The position numbers and the translations under genes are program-made. The notes beneath the pieces were generated by a model. It worked only from the letters and a program-made list of their open reading frames with translations. It was not told where the DNA came from and did no database searches. 10,401 nt of DNA. Origin: Cellvibrio sp. Lineage in GTDB: Bacteria > Pseudomonadota > Gammaproteobacteria > Pseudomonadales > Cellvibrionaceae. Below, one piece after another: positions 6,238 to 10,401 of this stretch. Numbering within the stretch: position 1 is the stretch's first letter; every line of letters starts with the position of its first letter. The stretch spans positions 42,674 through 53,074 of the forward strand of contig DQHS01000018.1 in the NCBI GenBank assembly GCA_003524365.1, in the 5' to 3' direction.

Positions 6238-8100
6238 CTAAAAACTCAACCGCAAATTCAACTTGGCCATGCGGCCTGCAGTGGGGAAGCCTATGTCGGT
6301 GTAGTAGGTTTCATCGGCGAGGTTTTCCAGCGTCAAACCAAGTTGGGTATTGGCGTTGATATTCCAGCGGGCGTTGGCGTCGATGCGATTGTAGGCGTCC
6401 AGTATTTCTTCTACTCCGACCCCTGTGTAACGGCTTACCGCGAAGCGTTCATCCACGCGCAGGTAATTTACATTAAACGACCAGGCATCATCCAGTGTGT
6501 AGTTGAGTGCGCTGCCGTAGGTGGATTGTGGACGGCCTAGCAGATGAGTTTCCGAGCTGGGCATGTCGATATCGGCGTAGCTGCCGTGCAAGCGCCACTG
6601 CAGGTTTTGCAGCAATTGCCAATTCAATTCTGCTTCAACCCCTTGGGTTTTTACCGGTGGGCGATTGACGTTTGTATTGTTTTCGCCATCGTAATCGATC
6701 AGGTTTTTATATTTGTGGTTAAACACACTGAAGCGGGCGCTGCTTAAATCGCGTGTGTATTCAATCCCGGTATCCATGGTGGTGACGGTTTCTTCCAGTA
6801 AATCTGGATTGCCCACAAACGGGTGGCCGAGTGCAAAAAAGCTGGGCAATTTAAAACCCTGGCCCCAATTGGCAAACCAGGAAATGTTGTCGTTAATTTT
6901 GTAGCGGGTGCCTATGTGGCCGGAATCGTTGGCCGATACATTATCGGCATCGTCGCGGCGCAAGCTGGCCTGTACTAACCAGTCATCAACCACATAGGCG
7001 TTCACATTAATAAACGCGCTGTTGATCTCGCGATCCAATGCAAAATTTAATGGGAATACATCCGGTGCGAATAAATAACCTTGGCTAATGCCATCTTCGC
7101 GTTTGGTTTCTACACCAATATTCGCCCACATTTTTTGTTGATCGCCGAGGGTATTGATCCAGCTAAATTGGGTGCGCTCAAAATCGATAACCGCTCCATT
7201 TGGTGGGACGGCGTCGTAGGGCAATATGCCGGGGGATGTCTGGTTTTCATCGCGCTGATACCAGCTCGCAGTCGTTTTGCTTTGCCAGAAATTATTGACC
7301 TGCATTGTCCAACTGAGCGCTGCACTCTTGTCGGTGTATTCGGCTTCATCCAGATCTGGTTGTTGCGCGTACTCCGGACCACCACTTTGTTCGGGGAAGC
7401 TGGTGCGCTCGCCATCAAAATAGCGATAGCTAAAATTCAGAGCGTGATTTTCTTGCTGCCAGTTCAAGCGGCCCGCGAACTCTTTGTTTTCAGCTGTGCT
7501 ACCTCGAACAGGCTCACCGGCGTCGGTAGTTTGAATGTTAAATGCGTAGCCGACTTGGCCAAGCGTGCCGCTCGCCGCAACCCCAGTGCTGGCGTAACCT
7601 TCTTCACCAATACTCGCATTAAGCGTGGTGGATTGTTTACCCGGGGTTTGGGTGATGATATGAATTACGCCCGCGAGTGCATCGGAACCGTAAATGGCGG
7701 ATTGTGCGCCGCGAATAATTTCAATGCGTTCGATGGATTCGATATTAATTCCTTTCAAATCAAACGCGCCGCCACGGGTATTGGTGGGGTCATTTAATTG
7801 CACACCATCGAGCAATACTAACGTATGGTTTGCTTCTGAACCGCGCAAATTAATAGAGGTGACACCACCTGGGCCGCCTTGCTCTTCAACCCAGAGGCTA
7901 GGCACTTGGCGCAGCGCATCAATCAAACTGTGGTTGCTGAGCAGTAGCAATTGCGCTTTGTTGATAACTGAAACCGAAGATGACAGTTGTTCGTTAGTAA
8001 CCGGGCTGTAGCTTCCGGTGATGATCAGTTCTTCGGTGGTGGAAAGTGCAGGTGTTGCGAGTAGCGCGAGCATTAGTGGAGTGAGGCGAGCGTTTTTCAT
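6238..8100 (-). CDS. btuB: TonB-dependent outer-membrane receptor, BtuB-like
   Basis: A 620-residue outer-membrane receptor, close in length to E. coli BtuB (614), that would import a scarce ligand, most likely a cobalamin, using TonB energy. Residues 1-20 form a signal peptide ending TPALS. ELIITG (24-29) is the TonB box. The plug follows with features close to BtuB: GGPGGVTSINLRGSEANHTL, LVLLDGVQLNDP and IERIEIIRGAQSAIYGSDALAG. The remainder is a typical beta-barrel with alternating aromatic strands, ending LENLADETYYTDIGFPTAGR and a C-terminal Phe needed for barrel assembly. The ATG at 8100 has AAAAGG six bases upstream. No cobalamin riboswitch is visible in the 178-base gap to the upstream gene, so B12 as ligand rests on sequence resemblance only. 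No btuCDF or cobalamin genes are present in the window. The neighbours, a PEP-CTERM protein and a propeller protein, do not form an obvious pathway with it. Confidence 0.85.
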   Translation of the reverse strand: MKNARLTPLMLALLATPALSTTEELIITGSYSPVTNEQLSSSVSVINKAQLLLLSNHSLIDALRQVPSLWVEEQGGPGGVTSINLRGSEANHTLVLLDGVQLNDPTNTRGGAFDLKGINIESIERIEIIRGAQSAIYGSDALAGVIHIITQTPGKQSTTLNASIGEEGYASTGVAASGTLGQVGYAFNIQTTDAGEPVRGSTAENKEFAGRLNWQQENHALNFSYRYFDGERTSFPEQSGGPEYAQQPDLDEAEYTDKSAALSWTMQVNNFWQSKTTASWYQRDENQTSPGILPYDAVPPNGAVIDFERTQFSWINTLGDQQKMWANIGVETKREDGISQGYLFAPDVFPLNFALDREINSAFINVNAYVVDDWLVQASLRRDDADNVSANDSGHIGTRYKINDNISWFANWGQGFKLPSFFALGHPFVGNPDLLEETVTTMDTGIEYTRDLSSARFSVFNHKYKNLIDYDGENNTNVNRPPVKTQGVEAELNWQLLQNLQWRLHGSYADIDMPSSETHLLGRPQSTYGSALNYTLDDAWSFNVNYLRVDERFAVSRYTGVGVEEILDAYNRIDANARWNINANTQLGLTLENLADETYYTDIGFPTAGRMAKLNLRLSF

Positions 8101-8144
8101 TTAAAACCTTTTAAAAAATTAAAAATACAAATCTATCAGTTGCG

Positions 8145-8257
8145 AAAAAGCCGGATTCCGGTATTTAGTCAGGGACCGTGCGCAGCATGGATGCTGTGCC
8201 CGAGCCTACATGGATGTATTCACGGCGTGTTCCTGAGTGAATACCGGAGTCCGGCTT
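8145..8257 (-). terminator. Probable terminator of the propeller gene, formed by the palindromic element
   Basis: On the - strand the long terminal stem of the repeat ends in GAATCCGGCTTTTT. A GC-rich stem directly followed by five U's, 22 bases after the propeller gene stop, has the form of a Rho-independent terminator. If it works, the BtuB-like gene would need a promoter in the 44 AT-rich bases between the element and its start, where I see no clear -35/-10 pair. Confidence 0.5.
8148..8257. repeat. 110-base structured palindromic element (REP/MITE-like)
   Basis: The outer arms AAGCCGGATTCCGGTATT (8148-8165) and AATACCGGAGTCCGGCTT (8240-8257) pair in 17 of 18 positions. Inside, TCAGG (8169-8173) pairs with CCTGA (8232-8236), and CCGTG (8176-8180) with CACGG (8221-8225). 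The centre holds two hairpins with the same CATGGATG core: GCGCAGCAT-GG-ATGCTGTGC (8180-8199) and TACAT-GG-ATGTA (8207-8218). It therefore folds as a stem with a two-armed head. It encodes nothing. From memory it resembles dispersed extragenic palindromes of marine and soil gammaproteobacteria, but copy number cannot be judged from one window. Confidence 0.75.
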
Positions 8258-8278
8258 ATCTCTTACTACGAAGGTAAA

Positions 8279-10401
8279 TCAGTTTTTCGCTTTCGGAAAT
8301 TTATACAAAGTGTAATACGCATCCATTTTTTCCGGCGCGTTTTTGCTGAACAAGGTTTGGGTTTTCACTTGGGCATGATAAACACGCGCCGTTTGTTGTG
8401 GATGAACCTTGGCTTGTTCAAGCGATTTCAAATCAATGCGTATACTTTTGCGATTATCACTCATCGCAATCGATTTAATTGCCTCTTGCTGCAAACTTAA
8501 TTCATCCGAACCGTAATCTGCTGCATCGCGATAAACCCATGACTCAATCGATACCAGTGACTGCAATTGTTTAGCGGTGATATTTTTTTCCACCGGCTGT
8601 GTTAATTCGAGACTAAAACCGGTTGTTGTAGCGAGCATTTCTTTAATCGCAGGCGCGACAGTTTTGCCATCCCACACGATGCGTTGCAAGCTCGCGACAT
8701 GACCGCCTTTAGCCTGCCAGCCGCGACCAGTTTGGCCAAGTAAGAGGCTACCATCTTTCATAAACAGTGGGCGCATAACACCGGATTCCAAACCATCGAT
8801 AAACGGCATCACACTGCCTTGCTCTTTGCCGTCCACAGTTTGCACGGCAATACGAAGCAAGTTGGATTGGGTTTGGTCGCCCATCAACATTTGCCCCGCG
8901 AACGGGCCGAACTTGCCTTTGGTGGTATCCCACGTTGGGTGGCCGGGTGAGTTGGCAACGCGATTATGCGGCAACAAAATAATGGCATCGGCGCGTTTAT
9001 CGAACATGGCGTCGCGAGTTTTTTCTGCCGCCTCGGGGGTTACACCGGGCAGGTCAACCAACGCCGATGGGTGGCCGTAGTAGCCGTCTTTTTCGAGCAC
9101 AAAAATTTTAGACGTGCTCATGTACTCGCCCTGATTATCGGAATACCAGAGACGACCATCCGGCCCTGTACCTAAACCTGCAGGGCTGCGCAAACCGTAG
9201 GCCCAAGGTGTAAATTTGCCATTGGGTTCAACGCGAACATTCCAGCCGCCCAAGCCGCCTTGGGTGCCCATGTATTTGCCGCCCGCTTTGTAACTGCCAG
9301 CGGTGTCGTCATGCGCGAGGTTAAAGCTGATGTAATAGGCACCATCACTGCCGCGCGCCGGACCGTGCATGTAAGTGTGATAGTTGCCGTGATATGAGTG
9401 GGCATCAAACAGAGTTTCATACTTATCAGCAATGCCGTCGCCATTGGTGTCACTGATACGCGTCAATTCTGCTTTTTGACCGACCACAACGGTGAGGCCT
9501 TTTTTGTCTTCGGCAACAACACCCAAGCTGTCAAAGGTGCCTTCAGCAAATAATTGCCATTGACCTTTCAGCATGCGCCAAATGCCAGCGGTGCGGGTTG
9601 CGATAACCACGGTGTTGTCTTCGGTCAAACTTAAGCCTAGCGCTTCGAACAATTGCTCGCGGCCAAAATTATCTTTGGGTGGATAATAACTTTCCACGCT
9701 ATAGCCGGCAGGTAAATTGGCTTTGGATTCGGTAATTTTTATCGCCTGTTTGCGATGGTCAAAAGTCGATGCTTGCGGGCGCCAAACTTTATTTGCCAAC
9801 GTCATTTTTGCATTCAGGGTCGCCTTGGTTTTGCCAGCGGGTAAAGTCCATTGTTGATTGGCGATTTGCCCCTGTTTGCTGTTGATGTTTTGCAGCGCGT
9901 CGCCATTTAGTGCAAACGTTTGTGGGCTTGCCAGTTCACCTTGCAGCGTGACTGTGACATTGCCATCGGCAGCGATACTGGTTTGAATATCCAGAATATT
10001 TTTACCTACGCGATAGCGAAAGCTGGGCAGTTGTTGTTTTTGTTTTGAATCGCGTGTGTACCCTAAAAATTGTGCGTCCATTGCTGCGACGCGTGCAAGG
10101 TGATCTTCTTTGCTATTAAGCGATGCGGCTACTGTTTCTGCATCACCATATCTCGCTTCTTTAAACGAAAAATCAATCACTTCACCTTTTGCATTTAACG
10201 GCGCGATCAAAAAGGGTTTGCTGCCAAGATTTATCTCGCGGCTTTCATAACCCATTTTTAATCCCTTGCCGCCGCGATTCAAAAATTCACCGGTCATATC
10301 AAGGAATCCGCCTTGCCAAATTTTGGTAATGGCGAGCAGGCGCGGATCAAAGGTGTAGTTAACGCCCCAAGGAGTGCCTACGTGAATTGCGCGGCCGGAG
10401 G
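8279..10401 (-). CDS. Secreted beta-propeller dehydrogenase-like protein, N-terminus outside window
   Basis: A large protein of which 707 codons are visible. Although an ATG occurs at 10297, the frame stays open to the window edge, and the upstream residues (GRAIHVGTPWGVNYTFDP, then ITKIWQGGFLDMTGEFLNRG) look like genuine coding sequence, so the true start is beyond 10401. Counting from the ATG at 10297, residues 20-190 form a mixed beta domain. From about 195 a propeller resembling sorbosone/glucose dehydrogenase-like domains follows, with DTNGDGIADKYE (283-294, an EF-hand-type calcium loop), HGPARGSDGAYYISFN (311-326) and YGLRSPAGLGTGPDGRLWYSDN (367-388). The family recalls the PVC-type membrane-bound dehydrogenases, often fused to cytochrome c, but no CxxCH is present in the visible part. 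The role is probably periplasmic oxidation or binding of a sugar-like compound; substrate and cofactor are unknown. The stop is TGA at 8279. Confidence 0.75.
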   Translation of the reverse strand, partial: SGRAIHVGTPWGVNYTFDPRLLAITKIWQGGFLDMTGEFLNRGGKGLKMGYESREINLGSKPFLIAPLNAKGEVIDFSFKEARYGDAETVAASLNSKEDHLARVAAMDAQFLGYTRDSKQKQQLPSFRYRVGKNILDIQTSIAADGNVTVTLQGELASPQTFALNGDALQNINSKQGQIANQQWTLPAGKTKATLNAKMTLANKVWRPQASTFDHRKQAIKITESKANLPAGYSVESYYPPKDNFGREQLFEALGLSLTEDNTVVIATRTAGIWRMLKGQWQLFAEGTFDSLGVVAEDKKGLTVVVGQKAELTRISDTNGDGIADKYETLFDAHSYHGNYHTYMHGPARGSDGAYYISFNLAHDDTAGSYKAGGKYMGTQGGLGGWNVRVEPNGKFTPWAYGLRSPAGLGTGPDGRLWYSDNQGEYMSTSKIFVLEKDGYYGHPSALVDLPGVTPEAAEKTRDAMFDKRADAIILLPHNRVANSPGHPTWDTTKGKFGPFAGQMLMGDQTQSNLLRIAVQTVDGKEQGSVMPFIDGLESGVMRPLFMKDGSLLLGQTGRGWQAKGGHVASLQRIVWDGKTVAPAIKEMLATTTGFSLELTQPVEKNITAKQLQSLVSIESWVYRDAADYGSDELSLQQEAIKSIAMSDNRKSIRIDLKSLEQAKVHPQQTARVYHAQVKTQTLFSKNAPEKMDAYYTLYKFPKAKN

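Noticed and set aside
7081..7797. Long open frame of 238 codons on the + strand
   Set aside because: It lies entirely antisense within the well-supported receptor gene, has no ribosome site and no recognisable protein features; it is a shadow of the receptor codons.
8148..8257. tRNA gene or integron attC site
   Set aside because: The hairpins do not form a cloverleaf with a T-loop, and the arms lack the attC core consensus.
8101..8278. Cobalamin riboswitch before the BtuB-like gene
   Set aside because: No B12 box or typical core was found and the structured part is explained by the palindromic repeat.

Overview
The window looks like a chromosomal stretch of a Gram-negative gammaproteobacterium. 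It has a TonB-dependent outer-membrane receptor, a PEP-CTERM surface protein and a TonB-locus type flavin halogenase cluster. The combination and gene style suggest a Cellvibrio-like (Cellvibrionaceae) organism, but this is recognition from memory and not proven. There are two blocks facing each other, meeting at a bidirectional terminator near 5203-5231.

Left block (1-5157, + strand, AT-rich): a tight run of four genes. Two intact-looking flavin-dependent (tryptophan-type) halogenases, at 11-1546 and 2916-4448, flank a shorter, degenerate family member at 1543-2898. A small protein at 4471-5157 follows, DUF6445-like, with a possible HxD...H metal site. The junctions are a 4-base overlap and gaps of 17 and 22 bases, so one transcript is likely; its promoter and any TonB receptor or flavin reductase lie left of the window. 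A plausible reading is a set of enzymes modifying a ligand or peptide, with one catalytically dead halogenase as possible partner. No substrate can be read from the sequence.

Right block (5252-10401, - strand, more GC-rich in the two larger genes). Read in the direction of transcription it starts with a large secreted beta-propeller dehydrogenase-like protein whose N-terminus lies beyond the right edge. Next comes a 110-base palindromic element that also looks like a terminator, then a BtuB-like TonB-dependent receptor with its own terminator. Last is a 213-residue PEP-CTERM protein preceded by a strong candidate sigma-54 (-24/-12) promoter. No cobalamin riboswitch is visible in front of the BtuB-like gene.

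No tRNA, rRNA, CRISPR array, transposase or integrase was found. The most interesting points are the dead halogenase sandwiched between two live-looking copies, the accompanying HxD...H protein, the sigma-54 promoter on the PEP-CTERM gene, and the structured repeat before the BtuB-like gene.
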